From Clostridia bacterium (GTDB taxonomy: Bacteria > Bacillota > Clostridia > UBA1212): a DNA stretch of 46,020 bases. Below the pieces are notes generated by a model. It was not told the DNA's origin and searched no databases. It saw nothing but the letters and a program-made list of their open reading frames with translations. Made by a program: the position numbers and the translations under genes. Location: NCBI GenBank assembly GCA_017625675.1, contig JAGAKK010000066.1, positions 1 through 46,020 on the forward strand. Direction: 5' to 3'. Position 1 is the stretch's first letter, and each line of letters starts with the position of its first letter. This document shows, piece after piece, positions 1-8,943 of this stretch.

Positions 1-917
1 CCGCTGCGCTTCGTCGCAGCGGCAAGGCTGTTTGCGCTTTTATGGGTGAGGAATGTCCCGACGACCTTAAGTTTTTAATGGACGAGGACATTCCTACCGT
101 AACCACAGAAGCTGAAAAATTCAATGCTGCTAAGGAGGAGGGGGCTTTTGACCTTGCCATTGCGGTGGACTGCGCCACCGCAGACAGAATGAGCAGCGCC
201 TGCAAGGAGGTCTTCCTTAAAATACCAAAAAGCATAAGGATCGACCACCACTTGCCCTGCGAGGGTTCTGACTTTGCAGATATTATTGCCGCAGACCCCA
301 AGTGGGCGGCAGCATCTGAGGGCCTTTGGGATTTTTTGAAAATGTATTGTGACGGAAAGAGATGTCCCTTGCCGGACCGTGACGTTGCAATAAAGCTCTA
401 CACAGGCATTCTTACGGATACGGGGCGCTTTGTGTACTCCTGCACCACCGGCAACACTTTAAGAACCGTTGCTGAACTGGTGGATATTACGGGAACAGAC
501 CTTAACTGGATTGCAAGAAGTCTTTTTGACGTAAAGCCTGAGAGGGTTACAAGACTTCTGGCAGAGTCATACAATAAGGCTGAACGCTTCTTTGAGGGAA
601 AAGTTACGTATTTGTATCTTTCCTTGGCTGATTTTGAAAAGGCAGGAGCGTTGTCAAGCGACTCGAATGCAATTCCGCCGGCGCTTATGAACGTAATGGG
701 CACGGAGATTGCAGTGTTTGCAAGAGAGATAGTACGATCTGACGGAAGCGTTGAGATAAAAGTCAGCATGCGCTCCACCACTGATTATAACGTTGCGGCA
801 ATATGCAATATTTTCGGCGGCGGAGGACACGCCTGCGCATCAGGTTGCAGTATTTGCGAAGACTCTGATACCGTCAAAAAAATGATATTGGATGAAATCG
901 GAAAAATAATGGATTGA
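1..917 (+). CDS. DHH-family phosphoesterase (NrnA-like), 5' end outside window
   Basis: The reading frame is open from base 3 and the residues before the first Met (ALRRSGKAVCAFMG) already match the helix that follows the N-terminal DxD motif of this family, so the true start lies upstream of the window. Two signatures are visible: RIDHH near bases 238-252, the metal-binding DHH motif, and GGGGHACASG near 817-846, the DHHA1 substrate motif. Proteins of this type (NrnA) degrade nanoRNA or cyclic-dinucleotide-derived pNpN and may dephosphorylate pAp, in the cytoplasm. The gene stops five bases before truB; in many Firmicutes nrnA lies next to rbfA and truB, and this order fits. The family is clear; oligoribonuclease as opposed to c-di-AMP or pAp phosphatase activity cannot be told from the motifs alone. 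Confidence 0.88.
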   Translation, partial: AALRRSGKAVCAFMGEECPDDLKFLMDEDIPTVTTEAEKFNAAKEEGAFDLAIAVDCATADRMSSACKEVFLKIPKSIRIDHHLPCEGSDFADIIAADPKWAAASEGLWDFLKMYCDGKRCPLPDRDVAIKLYTGILTDTGRFVYSCTTGNTLRTVAELVDITGTDLNWIARSLFDVKPERVTRLLAESYNKAERFFEGKVTYLYLSLADFEKAGALSSDSNAIPPALMNVMGTEIAVFAREIVRSDGSVEIKVSMRSTTDYNVAAICNIFGGGGHACASGCSICEDSDTVKKMILDEIGKIMD

Positions 918-921
918 TATT

Positions 922-1863
922 ATGAACGGATTTATAAATCTGAAAAAAGAGAGGGGAATGACCTCTTTTAAATGTGTTGCCGCTGTGAGAAAAATTCTCG
1001 GAGAGAAAAAGACGGGACACGGCGGAACCCTTGACCCTGAGGCGTGGGGAGTGCTTCCCGTTTGTCTTGGGCAGGGAACAAAGTGCTCTGAATATTTCCT
1101 GCGTATGAAAAAATCCTACCGCGGCGAAATAACCTTTGGCTATGCTACGGACACAATGGATATATGGGGCAATGAAATAAACCGCTTTGAGGGCTCTTTG
1201 GACTTTATTACCGAAGACAAGGTGAGGGAAGCTCTTTCTTCCTTCAGCGGAGAGATTGAGCAGGTCCCTTCAATGTATTCTGCCATAAAAAAGGACGGCG
1301 TCCCACTGTACAAGCTTGCCCGCAAGGGCATTGAAACGGAGGTTTCGGCCCGCAAGGTAAATATTTACGATATATCCCTAGAATCTTTTACCGCAGCGAA
1401 GGACAGCGAGGACGGCCTTCCAAGGGCTGTAATCGATATGACCTGCTCAAAAGGTACGTACGTAAGATCCGTCTGCAATGACCTTGGCGAAGCCTTGGGT
1501 TGCTTTGGCGTAATGTCTGCTCTTTGCAGAACGGCCTACGGCAATATGACGGTAGACGAGGGTGTGACCCTTGAAGAGCTTTCGCAGGCGGTGTCAGAGG
1601 GAAATGCCGAAAAGTATATTTTGCCCTTGGATTGGGTTTTACAGGACTTCCCGAAGCTGGAGCTTTCAAAAAAAGACACCTTGCGATATACCCAAGGGAA
1701 AGCGGTTTTTGCGGAACGGTCATGCTTTGGCGAAAGAAAAGTGTCAGAGGGCGACGAAATTGCCCTTTGTTACAGGGGCAAGGTTTTTGCGGTGGCAACG
1801 GCAGAAATTTCTGAGGAAAAGATATTACTTAAGACAAAAAAGTTTTTTGGAGTTGATATTTAG
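922..1863 (+). CDS. truB: tRNA pseudouridine(55) synthase TruB
   Basis: TruB makes the universal pseudouridine in the T-loop of tRNA. The diagnostic catalytic segment GHGGTLDPEAWGVLPVCLG (about residues 32-50) holds the catalytic Asp in TLDP, and further on the motif KGTYVRSVCNDLG is typical of the TruB fold. At 313 residues it has the usual bacterial length, including a C-terminal PUA-like region. The start ATG has no clear Shine-Dalgarno site and sits five bases after the preceding stop, so translational coupling is likely. The gene ends in TAG, and the ATG of ribF follows immediately and in the same frame. Confidence 0.95.
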   Translation: MNGFINLKKERGMTSFKCVAAVRKILGEKKTGHGGTLDPEAWGVLPVCLGQGTKCSEYFLRMKKSYRGEITFGYATDTMDIWGNEINRFEGSLDFITEDKVREALSSFSGEIEQVPSMYSAIKKDGVPLYKLARKGIETEVSARKVNIYDISLESFTAAKDSEDGLPRAVIDMTCSKGTYVRSVCNDLGEALGCFGVMSALCRTAYGNMTVDEGVTLEELSQAVSEGNAEKYILPLDWVLQDFPKLELSKKDTLRYTQGKAVFAERSCFGERKVSEGDEIALCYRGKVFAVATAEISEEKILLKTKKFFGVDI

Positions 1864-2808
1864 ATGAAGGTTTACGGCTGCGTGCATTTTGCTGACAATT
1901 TCATAAGACCTGAGAAGGGTATCGGTGTGGGCCTCGGCAATTTTGACGGCCTGCATCTCGGCCACGCATCTCTTATTGAAGAATTGATGCGTAAATGCGC
2001 CGGAAAGGGTATTCCGTCCCTTGTGTACACCTTTGCAAATCACCCGAATAACGTGCTGTTTCCTGAAAAACCAACGAAGCTTATTGTAACGAACACACAG
2101 AAAGCGGCGCTTATGAAGGAAAAGGGCGTTGACGGCGTGTACTTTGAACATTTTGACAAAAAGTATGCCTGCGCCACACCCGAGCAATTTGTGAAAGAAA
2201 TATTGGTGGAGAAGTTAAATGCCAAGGTGGTTGTGACAGGTCACAATTATTCCTTTGCCCACAGGGGCAGCGGAACTCCTGAAATTCTTTCGGACCTTGG
2301 AAAAAAATACGGTTTTGAAACGGTGGTAATTCCTCCTGTGACCATTGACGGGGAAACTGTTTCCAGCACACTTCTCAGAGCGATTATAAACAGCGGAGAC
2401 GTGGAAAAATATCCTTTGTACACGGGACGGCGTTATTCTATGCCGGGAATCGTGCAGCAAGGCCGCCAGGTAGGAAAATCTCTTGGCTTTCCCACCGCCA
2501 ATATATTGCCCCGGGAGGGCTTTGCACTTCCTGACAGCGGTGTTTACATAACGGAAACGCTTATAGGAGGAAAGCTTTACGGAGGCATAACAAATATCGG
2601 AAACAACCCCACCTTTAATCTCACAAAGACCACGGTGGAGACCCATCTGTTTGATTATTGCGAATGCCTTTACGGCCAGAGCATTGAGGTGTTTTTCATA
2701 AAGAGAGTCCGGGGCGAGATAACTTTTAATTCCCCTCAGGAGCTTTCTGCAAGGGTAATGCAGGATATTGAGGACGGCAAGGCATTTTTTAGCGGCCGTT
2801 GTGATTGA
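1864..2808 (+). CDS. ribF: bifunctional riboflavin kinase / FAD synthetase RibF
   Basis: RibF phosphorylates riboflavin to FMN and adenylylates FMN to FAD. The N-terminal nucleotidyltransferase domain shows GLGNFDGLHLGH (about residues 22-33), the HxGH-like motif, and the C-terminal flavokinase domain shows GKSLGFPTANI (about 202-212) followed by the acidic and Arg residues of the kinase fold. Length (314) is typical. It begins directly after the truB stop with no intergenic base, in the common nrnA-truB-ribF order. Start choice: ATG at 1864 gives MKVYGCVHF; there is no separate RBS, so initiation probably depends on reinitiation or coupling. Confidence 0.95.
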   Translation: MKVYGCVHFADNFIRPEKGIGVGLGNFDGLHLGHASLIEELMRKCAGKGIPSLVYTFANHPNNVLFPEKPTKLIVTNTQKAALMKEKGVDGVYFEHFDKKYACATPEQFVKEILVEKLNAKVVVTGHNYSFAHRGSGTPEILSDLGKKYGFETVVIPPVTIDGETVSSTLLRAIINSGDVEKYPLYTGRRYSMPGIVQQGRQVGKSLGFPTANILPREGFALPDSGVYITETLIGGKLYGGITNIGNNPTFNLTKTTVETHLFDYCECLYGQSIEVFFIKRVRGEITFNSPQELSARVMQDIEDGKAFFSGRCD

Positions 2809-2832
2809 CTAATTTTGCCTGTGTGGTAAAAT
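2805..2832 (+). promoter_or_regulatory. candidate sigma-A promoter for lgt operon
   Basis: TTGACT (2805-2810), a 16-base spacer and TAAAAT (2827-2832). The -35 overlaps the end of ribF. It lies 34 bases before the lgt start, which has GGAGGT at 2854-2859. Confidence 0.55.
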
Positions 2833-2865
2833 AATAAGAGAACCTATAAATTTGGAGGTAACGGA

Positions 2866-3897
2866 ATGTTCGGAGGCGCTTTTTCGGCAGCATTGACAGC
2901 CACGTTGGTTGAATTTCCGAAGCTGGGGCTTAAATTTAACGTAGATCCTTCCATAACTGTTTTCGGAAGGGATATATATTGGTACGGCATTATTATATGC
3001 CTGGGCATGCTGATAAGCATTTTTCTCGGCCTAAGATTCAGCGAGAGATATGCCTTGGATAAGGATAAAATACTTGATTACGTAATCTGTGCAGTTCCTT
3101 CTGCCATTGTGGGAGCAAGACTTTATTACGTGATTTTTTCCTGGAGCGACTACAAGGACAACTTCTGGGACGTGTTTAAAATCTGGGAGGGCGGCCTTGC
3201 CATTTACGGCGGTATTTTCGGCGCGCTTCTTGCCATATTTATTATGTCGCGCTTTAAGAAAGATAAGTTTTTCCATCTTATAGACTTTGCCATTCCGTAT
3301 ATTATGCTGGGACAGGCAATCGGTCGCTGGGGAAATTTTATGAATCAGGAGGCTTTTGGCACCAATACGAACCTGCTCTGGGGTATGATAAGCCCTAAGA
3401 CCACTGAATACCTTACCTGGCTTGCAGAAAGCACGGGGGCAGCGGTAGACCCTTTAAAGCCCGTACATCCTACGTTTTTGTATGAGTCGCTGATATGCCT
3501 TGCAGGTTTTATTTTCCTTGTTATTTACAGGGCCAAGCTGCAGAAAAATTACGGTGAAGTGACGGCGCTTTATATGTGCATTTACGGTGTGGCAAGGGCG
3601 TTGATTGAGGGCCTCAGAACGGATTCACTGATGGTGAAGATAGGTTCTGTTGATATAAGAGTATCACAGGTGTTGTCAGTGGCGCTTATAGTTTTAGGCA
3701 TTGCGCTGTATATTGACTCAAGGCTTAAAGGTCAGAAAGCGGTCCTTCTTGTGAAAAATAAAGAGGGCATATTGGTGCCGAGAGACGGTGAGGCAGATGA
3801 TGAGGAAGATGATGCTCCCAGCTCTCTTGCCGAAGTTATAGAGGCAATGGCAGAAGAGGAAACCGGAAAGGTGACTGACGAGAGTCAGGAAAACTGA
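2866..3897 (+). CDS. lgt: prolipoprotein diacylglyceryl transferase
   Basis: Lgt transfers diacylglycerol from phosphatidylglycerol to the lipobox Cys of prelipoproteins in the cytoplasmic membrane. The family signature GRWGNFMNQEAFG (about residues 152-164), containing the essential Arg and Asn, is intact, and HPTFLYES (about 205-212) is the second conserved block. Several hydrophobic segments give the expected seven-helix topology, for example WYGIIICLGMLISIFLGL and GGLAIYGGIFGALLAIFIM. After the last helix there is an acidic tail of roughly 50 residues (DGEADDEEDDAPSSLAE), longer than in the basic enzyme and probably cytoplasmic. First gene of the division and envelope run that continues to sepF; RBS GGAGGT supports the ATG at 2866. 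Confidence 0.95.
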   Translation: MFGGAFSAALTATLVEFPKLGLKFNVDPSITVFGRDIYWYGIIICLGMLISIFLGLRFSERYALDKDKILDYVICAVPSAIVGARLYYVIFSWSDYKDNFWDVFKIWEGGLAIYGGIFGALLAIFIMSRFKKDKFFHLIDFAIPYIMLGQAIGRWGNFMNQEAFGTNTNLLWGMISPKTTEYLTWLAESTGAAVDPLKPVHPTFLYESLICLAGFIFLVIYRAKLQKNYGEVTALYMCIYGVARALIEGLRTDSLMVKIGSVDIRVSQVLSVALIVLGIALYIDSRLKGQKAVLLVKNKEGILVPRDGEADDEEDDAPSSLAEVIEAMAEEETGKVTDESQEN

Positions 3898-3921
3898 TTT
3901 TAGAAAAAGAAAGAAACGGGT

Positions 3922-5076
3922 ATGAAAAAGTTAAGTAACGTGACGCTGGAACACAGCAAAAAGGCTGACTACTTTCAGAGATTTGACTACTTTTTATTGG
4001 TGGCGGTCCTGGCGGTAACGGCTATCGGTCTGGTGTTTCTGAGCAGTGCTCAATATGACAGATACGAGGATCATGGCGAAAAGGCCATGCTGGTGCAACT
4101 TGTAGGTCTTGCTATCGGAGTTGTGCTCTGTATCGTTATGACCTTTTTTGATTACCGCACGTTTAAAAAGATATATATTCCGTTCTATGCTTTTAATATA
4201 TTGCTGATGGTGGCGGTTTTTCTCCCCGGCATAGGTATTGAGAGCGGAGGAAGCCGAAGCTGGCTGAATTTAGGGTTTACCACGTATCAGCCTGCAGAGA
4301 TGATGAAGCTTGCAATGGTAATATTTGTGAGCGTTCAGATGGAAAAGGCCAGAAAAGAGGGCATGACCAAGAAAAACGCGATTCTTATATTGGGCGGCTT
4401 TCTGGTGCCTTTGGGTCTTGTTTTTCTCCAGAAGGACCTTGGTATGGCCATTGTTTACGTTTTTACATTTCTGGTGCTGATTTTTGTGGGAGGCATAAAG
4501 CTCAGATACCTTGCAGGCGTTCTTGCGGCAGGCTGTGTGTTGTTGCCCTTCGTGTGGAAATTTTATATGAACGGTACCAGACGAATAAGATTTCTGGGAT
4601 TTCTTGACCCGAACAATGAATTGTACTTTGACTACACTCTGCAGCTGAGGCGTTCGCTTTCTGCAATAGGTTCCGGCGGCCTTTTCGGCAAGGGTCTGGG
4701 CGAAGGTCCTATGAACACCGATAATAAAATACTGGTAAAACTGACGGATATGATCTTCACGGTAATATGTGAAGAGGGCGGCTTCGTAATTGCCAGTATC
4801 GTGGTTCTGATGTTTTGTATCATATTGGGACGTATGCTCTATATTTCCCAAAGGTCCAAGGACTATTTCGGCAAATGCGTTTGCACAGGCGTTTTTGCAA
4901 TGTTCTTCATCGTAATATTCCAGAATCTTGCAATGAACGTGGGGCTGATGCCTATTACGGGTCTTGCATTGCCCTTTATGAGTCAGGGCGGTAGCGCAAT
5001 GCTTACGAACTACATTGCCGTGGGAATGGTAATGAGTATTTCAATGAGAAGAGAAAGAGGATTTTTTAATGACTGA
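3922..5076 (+). CDS. rodA: SEDS-family peptidoglycan polymerase (RodA/FtsW/SpoVE)
   Basis: A polytopic SEDS protein, which polymerises lipid II into glycan strands with a class B penicillin-binding protein. Visible family features are the block SRSWLNLGFTTYQPAEMMKLA (WxNLG...QPAE, about residues 112-132) and the C-terminal GLMPITGLALPFMSQGGSAM (about 336-355), where the usual GLxPxTGxPLPFxSxGGSS is clearly recognisable. About ten hydrophobic helices in 384 residues is typical. RodA is preferred over FtsW because the C-terminus is short and no divisome-specific tail is seen, but the subgroup is not certain. It starts 24 bases after lgt and its end overlaps the next gene by eight bases, so it is part of one operon. 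Confidence 0.87.
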   Translation: MKKLSNVTLEHSKKADYFQRFDYFLLVAVLAVTAIGLVFLSSAQYDRYEDHGEKAMLVQLVGLAIGVVLCIVMTFFDYRTFKKIYIPFYAFNILLMVAVFLPGIGIESGGSRSWLNLGFTTYQPAEMMKLAMVIFVSVQMEKARKEGMTKKNAILILGGFLVPLGLVFLQKDLGMAIVYVFTFLVLIFVGGIKLRYLAGVLAAGCVLLPFVWKFYMNGTRRIRFLGFLDPNNELYFDYTLQLRRSLSAIGSGGLFGKGLGEGPMNTDNKILVKLTDMIFTVICEEGGFVIASIVVLMFCIILGRMLYISQRSKDYFGKCVCTGVFAMFFIVIFQNLAMNVGLMPITGLALPFMSQGGSAMLTNYIAVGMVMSISMRRERGFFND

Positions 5077-6346
5077 AATGTTTGGAAAATTTATCAGAGA
5101 AAATTACGGAGTAAGAGAAGATATATACAGGCAGGGTCAGGAGGTCGAGGCAGGCCTTGAGGAGACCTTTAAAAGAATTGACGCAATAAGGGACTACAAC
5201 CAGATCAAAGTGCTTAAGGCAATGCAGGACGTGGGTATTGCGGAGCGACACTTTGGCGGCAGTTCAGGATACGGATATGACGACATTGGCCGCGATGCCA
5301 TTGACGAGGTGTATGCAAAGACCTTCGGAGCAGAGTCTGCGGTAGTAAGAAGCCAGATTGTTTCAGGTACTCATTGCCTTTGCACCGCTCTTTTCGGCGT
5401 GTTAAGGCCGGGGGACGAGCTTCTTGCGGTTACGGGAAAGCCCTATGACACGTTGGATACCGTTATCGGTATAAGACCCGGAAACGGTTCTCTTAAAGAA
5501 TTCGGCGTAATTTATAAGCAGGTGGATCTTAAGGAAAACGGAGAGCCTGACTATGATGCAATATATGAGGCGGTAAACCCTAAGACTAAGGTGGTTTTGG
5601 TTCAGCGCTCAAGAGGCTATTGCTACAGACCTGCAATGACACTTGCCCAGATACAGAAAATTTCTGAGACGGTAAAGAATAAAAACAAGAGCACATTGGT
5701 TTTCACCGACAACTGCTACGGCGAGTTTGTGGACGTAAAAGAGCCTACCCAGTGCGGAGCGGATTTTATGGCGGGTTCACTTATTAAAAATCCCGGCGGC
5801 GGACTTGCCCTCAGCGGAGGCTACATTGCAGGCCGTGAGGACATTGTGGATATGTGCGGAGAAAGAATTACTGCTCCGGGTCTTGGAAAGCATCTGGGCG
5901 CATCTCAGTTTGCTTGCAGAAATATTTTGCAGGGCTTCTATTTTGCCCCTCATATCGTGGCGGAGAGCCTTAAAGGCGCTGCTTTTGCATCTGCAATGGT
6001 GGAAAGAGCAGGGATTGAAACTTCGCCTAAGTCTACAGACGTGAGAAGTGACATCGTACAATGCATAAAATTCAACGACCCTGAATTGATGAAAACTTTT
6101 TGCAGAGCAATTCAGGCAGGCGCGCCGGTTGACTCCTTCGTAATTCCTGAGGCGGCAGAGCTTCCGGGATATGACGACAAGGTTATTATGGCGGCAGGCG
6201 CTTTTGTTCAGGGCTCCTCAATCGAGCTCAGCGCAGACGGTCCTATGAGAGAGCCGTACATTGCGTATATGCAGGGAGGTCTTACCTACGCAAACGTCAA
6301 GCTTGCAGTCCTTATTGCAATGCAGGAGATAAGTAAATTGATGTAA
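5069..6346 (+). CDS. methionine gamma-lyase-like PLP enzyme (aluminium-resistance family)
   Basis: A 425-residue fold-type I PLP protein of the family named methionine gamma-lyase or aluminium resistance protein (Bacillus YnbB type). The family-specific stretch FGGSSGYGYDDIGRD (about residues 62-76) and the following RSQIVSGTHC block are intact, and GSLIKNPGGGLALSGGY (about 237-253) holds the presumed PLP-binding Lys. Known members are annotated from homology rather than from assays, so the substrate (C-S lyase on methionine or cysteine derivatives) is inferred. It overlaps rodA by eight bases and is followed 21 bases later by the HlyD-like gene; its link with the wall genes is positional only. 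Confidence 0.87.
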   Translation: MTEMFGKFIRENYGVREDIYRQGQEVEAGLEETFKRIDAIRDYNQIKVLKAMQDVGIAERHFGGSSGYGYDDIGRDAIDEVYAKTFGAESAVVRSQIVSGTHCLCTALFGVLRPGDELLAVTGKPYDTLDTVIGIRPGNGSLKEFGVIYKQVDLKENGEPDYDAIYEAVNPKTKVVLVQRSRGYCYRPAMTLAQIQKISETVKNKNKSTLVFTDNCYGEFVDVKEPTQCGADFMAGSLIKNPGGGLALSGGYIAGREDIVDMCGERITAPGLGKHLGASQFACRNILQGFYFAPHIVAESLKGAAFASAMVERAGIETSPKSTDVRSDIVQCIKFNDPELMKTFCRAIQAGAPVDSFVIPEAAELPGYDDKVIMAAGAFVQGSSIELSADGPMREPYIAYMQGGLTYANVKLAVLIAMQEISKLM

Positions 6347-6367
6347 TATTTACAAGAGGTTCAAAAG

Positions 6368-8179
6368 ATGAGTGACAGAAGGACTATCGACTTTACCGCA
6401 GAACGAAACAAGAGGCGGGGAATAGAAGAACAGGGCGCCGACATCGGAAACGTGCCGGACTATATGAAAATTTTGTACGGAGAAGATGCGGTTGATCACA
6501 TGGACGACGGTGTTTCATCCTTTTTTGACGAAGAGGAAATTGAAGAGCCTGTTGCCCCTGTTTCCGTGCGCCCTTATAAAGAACCTTCTCAGAAAAAAAA
6601 GAAGCAGCTCTACGGCGTACAGGAAACCGATTTTGACGATGATGAAGATGTTTTCGACGGTCTCGGCGAGGGCGAGGAAATAGTATTCGGCGGAAAAAAT
6701 AAAGGCGATGAAGGGGTTTCCGGAGAAAAAAAGAAAAAGGTCAAAAAGACTAAGGAAATCTCTGAAAAGAAAAGAAGACGCATGGAAAAGCGTCTGGAAA
6801 AGAAAAAAAGAGACGATGAACGCCTTGAGAGAGCCATTAACGAGCCTATGGTAAGAAAACACATGGGGGACAAGGAGAGAAACAAGTCTGCCGTAAAGGG
6901 TATTGCAGTTGCAGCTGCAGCGGCGGTGCTTATGATTGTCCTTGCGGTGGTTTCCATTATCGGCGTTTCACGGAATTCGACTTATAAGCTTTCTTACATC
7001 AGCGAGGGCGAAATTGTAAAGACCGGCAGCGGCGAGGCCTGCTTCATAAGGACGGGAGACGTACTTGAGGCAACTGCGGAGGGTGTTTTTGTGCCTAACG
7101 TCAATGAAGGCGACAAGGTTCCCGCAGGCTACGTGGTGGGGTATATTACCGACGACGATTACGTAAACGACGTGATTAAACTGAGAAATCTTGAAAAAGT
7201 GATATTATCGATGCAAAACATGGAGGGCTTTGTAGGGGCTGTTGACCAGTCTGAACTGGAGTCTGCAGAGGCACAGATTTTATCCTTGCGAAAGAAATTG
7301 TCAGACATGGCCAAGGAAGGTCGCTTTGAAAACGGCGGAGACCTTATGGTGCAGCTTTCTGCGGCGCTTAACTATAAAAATCAGCTTATCATAGAGGCTG
7401 AAAGCGGCGAGGCATCCGTAAATTCCTTGCAGCAGGAGAGAAGAGAGCTGGAAAAGAAGCTTTCCTCTAAAATGGTGCCTGTAGAGTCTCAAATTGCAGG
7501 CGTGGTGTCCTTTAACATAACAGGCAGTGAGTATGCGGAAAATAAAGTCTACCCCAATATCGAGAATCCGGCGGAAGGTTTTACAGTGAACACTTCCGGA
7601 ATAAATAATACTGCGCAGTACGTTGCGAATACGAAGGTGCAAAAAGGACAGTTCGTTGCAAGGGTAATTACTTCACAGGACTACTATATTGTGATGACTA
7701 CCAAAGAGGATTACAGCACCTACGCAGGACGAAAAATAACGCTTACATCAGGCGACGGACACTTCAGCGCCAAGGGAACTATATTGTCGGTAGAACAAGG
7801 AAACGGTACAGAAAACACTATTACCGTAAAGACCAACCGTTCCTTGGTGGAGAGCCTTGCAGGCGTTCCCACGGTATCCTTTGAGATTAGCAGAAACACA
7901 GGCTATTGCGTACCCCTTACCGCCCTTAATGACTGGGATAAGCCGGCTCATACGGCAAGACTTGCGGTGGTAAGAGCGGGTATTGTAAGGTTTGTGTACG
8001 TAACAGTTGTTGATCACGATGATGAGTTTGCAATTATAAAGAACAACGTGTATTCGGATTCGGACGTATATTACGGAGATGAATTGACAGAAGACGAGCA
8101 GGAGCCTTTGTTCAAGGCAAACGACTGCTATATTGTCAATGCAGGAAGGGTTAAGGAAGGACAGGTTATAACGGAATGA
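6368..8179 (+). CDS. HlyD-like single-span membrane protein with long charged N-terminus
   Basis: 603 residues. The first ~175 are hydrophilic, first acidic (DDDEDVFDGLGEGEE) and then strongly basic (KKKKVKKTKE), and should be cytoplasmic. A single hydrophobic span (about 176-200, IAVAAAAAVLMIVLAVVSII) anchors it. Outside there is a biotinyl/lipoyl-like half motif, a helical section (about 270-380) and a beta-rich C-terminus, the order seen in HlyD/membrane-fusion proteins. No export ATPase or permease lies beside it; instead it sits directly upstream of yggS and sepF, overlapping yggS by four bases (ATGA). A role in envelope or division assembly is therefore as likely as drug efflux. The family placement is moderate, the function unknown. 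Confidence 0.68.
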   Translation: MSDRRTIDFTAERNKRRGIEEQGADIGNVPDYMKILYGEDAVDHMDDGVSSFFDEEEIEEPVAPVSVRPYKEPSQKKKKQLYGVQETDFDDDEDVFDGLGEGEEIVFGGKNKGDEGVSGEKKKKVKKTKEISEKKRRRMEKRLEKKKRDDERLERAINEPMVRKHMGDKERNKSAVKGIAVAAAAAVLMIVLAVVSIIGVSRNSTYKLSYISEGEIVKTGSGEACFIRTGDVLEATAEGVFVPNVNEGDKVPAGYVVGYITDDDYVNDVIKLRNLEKVILSMQNMEGFVGAVDQSELESAEAQILSLRKKLSDMAKEGRFENGGDLMVQLSAALNYKNQLIIEAESGEASVNSLQQERRELEKKLSSKMVPVESQIAGVVSFNITGSEYAENKVYPNIENPAEGFTVNTSGINNTAQYVANTKVQKGQFVARVITSQDYYIVMTTKEDYSTYAGRKITLTSGDGHFSAKGTILSVEQGNGTENTITVKTNRSLVESLAGVPTVSFEISRNTGYCVPLTALNDWDKPAHTARLAVVRAGIVRFVYVTVVDHDDEFAIIKNNVYSDSDVYYGDELTEDEQEPLFKANDCYIVNAGRVKEGQVITE

Positions 8180-8871
8180 CAGAGCTGGAAATAAAGATTG
8201 CTGACAATCTGAAAAGCATAAATGAGAGAATAGCAAAGGCTGCTGAGTCAGCAGGCAGACGGGCTGAGGACGTAAGGCTTGTGGCGGTATCAAAAACCGT
8301 AGGGCCGGAGGCTGTCAGGGCTGCTATCCTTGCAGGACAGAGGGAGTTTGCGGAAAACAGAGTGCAGGTTCTGAGAGAAAAACTTGAGGCGCTTCCCGAT
8401 GAAAATATTAATTGGCACCTTATCGGACATCTCCAGACCAACAAGGTTAAATATTGCGCAGATAAGGTCTCTCTGATACACTCAATTGACCGGCTTGAGC
8501 TTGCGGAGGAGCTGGAGCGTTTTGCAAAAAAACACGACACCGAGGTACACGGTCTTCTTCAACTTAACGTTTCAGGGGAGGAGAGCAAATTCGGCCTTGA
8601 TCCTGAAAAAATCAACGAATTTATTGAAGGGTTCGGAAAACTTACCAGAGTACATATTGACGGATTGATGACAATGGCGCCTTTTGGCGCAGAAAAGTCA
8701 TATTTAAGGGAAATTTTTTCAAAAACAAGGGAAATTTCTATTGACATTTCTTCGCAAAATGTACATAATATTTCTATGGTGGAGTTGTCTATGGGTATGA
8801 GCGGCGACTTTGAGGAAGCGATCCTTGAGGGTGCCACTATCGTGCGAATAGGAACAGCCGTTTTCAGTTAG
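8176..8871 (+). CDS. PLP homeostasis protein, YggS/YlmE family
   Basis: A single-domain alanine-racemase-like TIM barrel that carries pyridoxal phosphate and buffers the cell's PLP pool; no catalytic activity is known for the family. The PLP-binding motif VAVSKTVG (about residues 36-43) with its Lys, the block FAENRVQVLREK and NWHLIGHLQTNK (about 78-89) are all diagnostic. The C-terminal LSMGMSGDFEEAILEGATIVRIG motif (phosphate-binding end) is also complete. Length 231 is normal. It overlaps the previous gene by ATGA and precedes sepF, as ylmE does in Bacillus and many Clostridia. Confidence 0.93.
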   Translation: MTELEIKIADNLKSINERIAKAAESAGRRAEDVRLVAVSKTVGPEAVRAAILAGQREFAENRVQVLREKLEALPDENINWHLIGHLQTNKVKYCADKVSLIHSIDRLELAEELERFAKKHDTEVHGLLQLNVSGEESKFGLDPEKINEFIEGFGKLTRVHIDGLMTMAPFGAEKSYLREIFSKTREISIDISSQNVHNISMVELSMGMSGDFEEAILEGATIVRIGTAVFS

Positions 8872-8943
8872 TTTTATACATGCAGAACTGATTATTGTAC
8901 AAAAGAATTTTTTAAGTTACAAAAGACAAGGGAGGAAATTTTT

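Noticed and set aside
2805-2832. ribF and lgt as one uninterrupted operon.
   Set aside because: A reasonable promoter lies between them, though read-through from ribF cannot be excluded since no terminator was found.
6368-8179. A complete drug-efflux system around the HlyD-like gene.
   Set aside because: No ABC ATPase or permease is adjacent; the neighbours are yggS and sepF.
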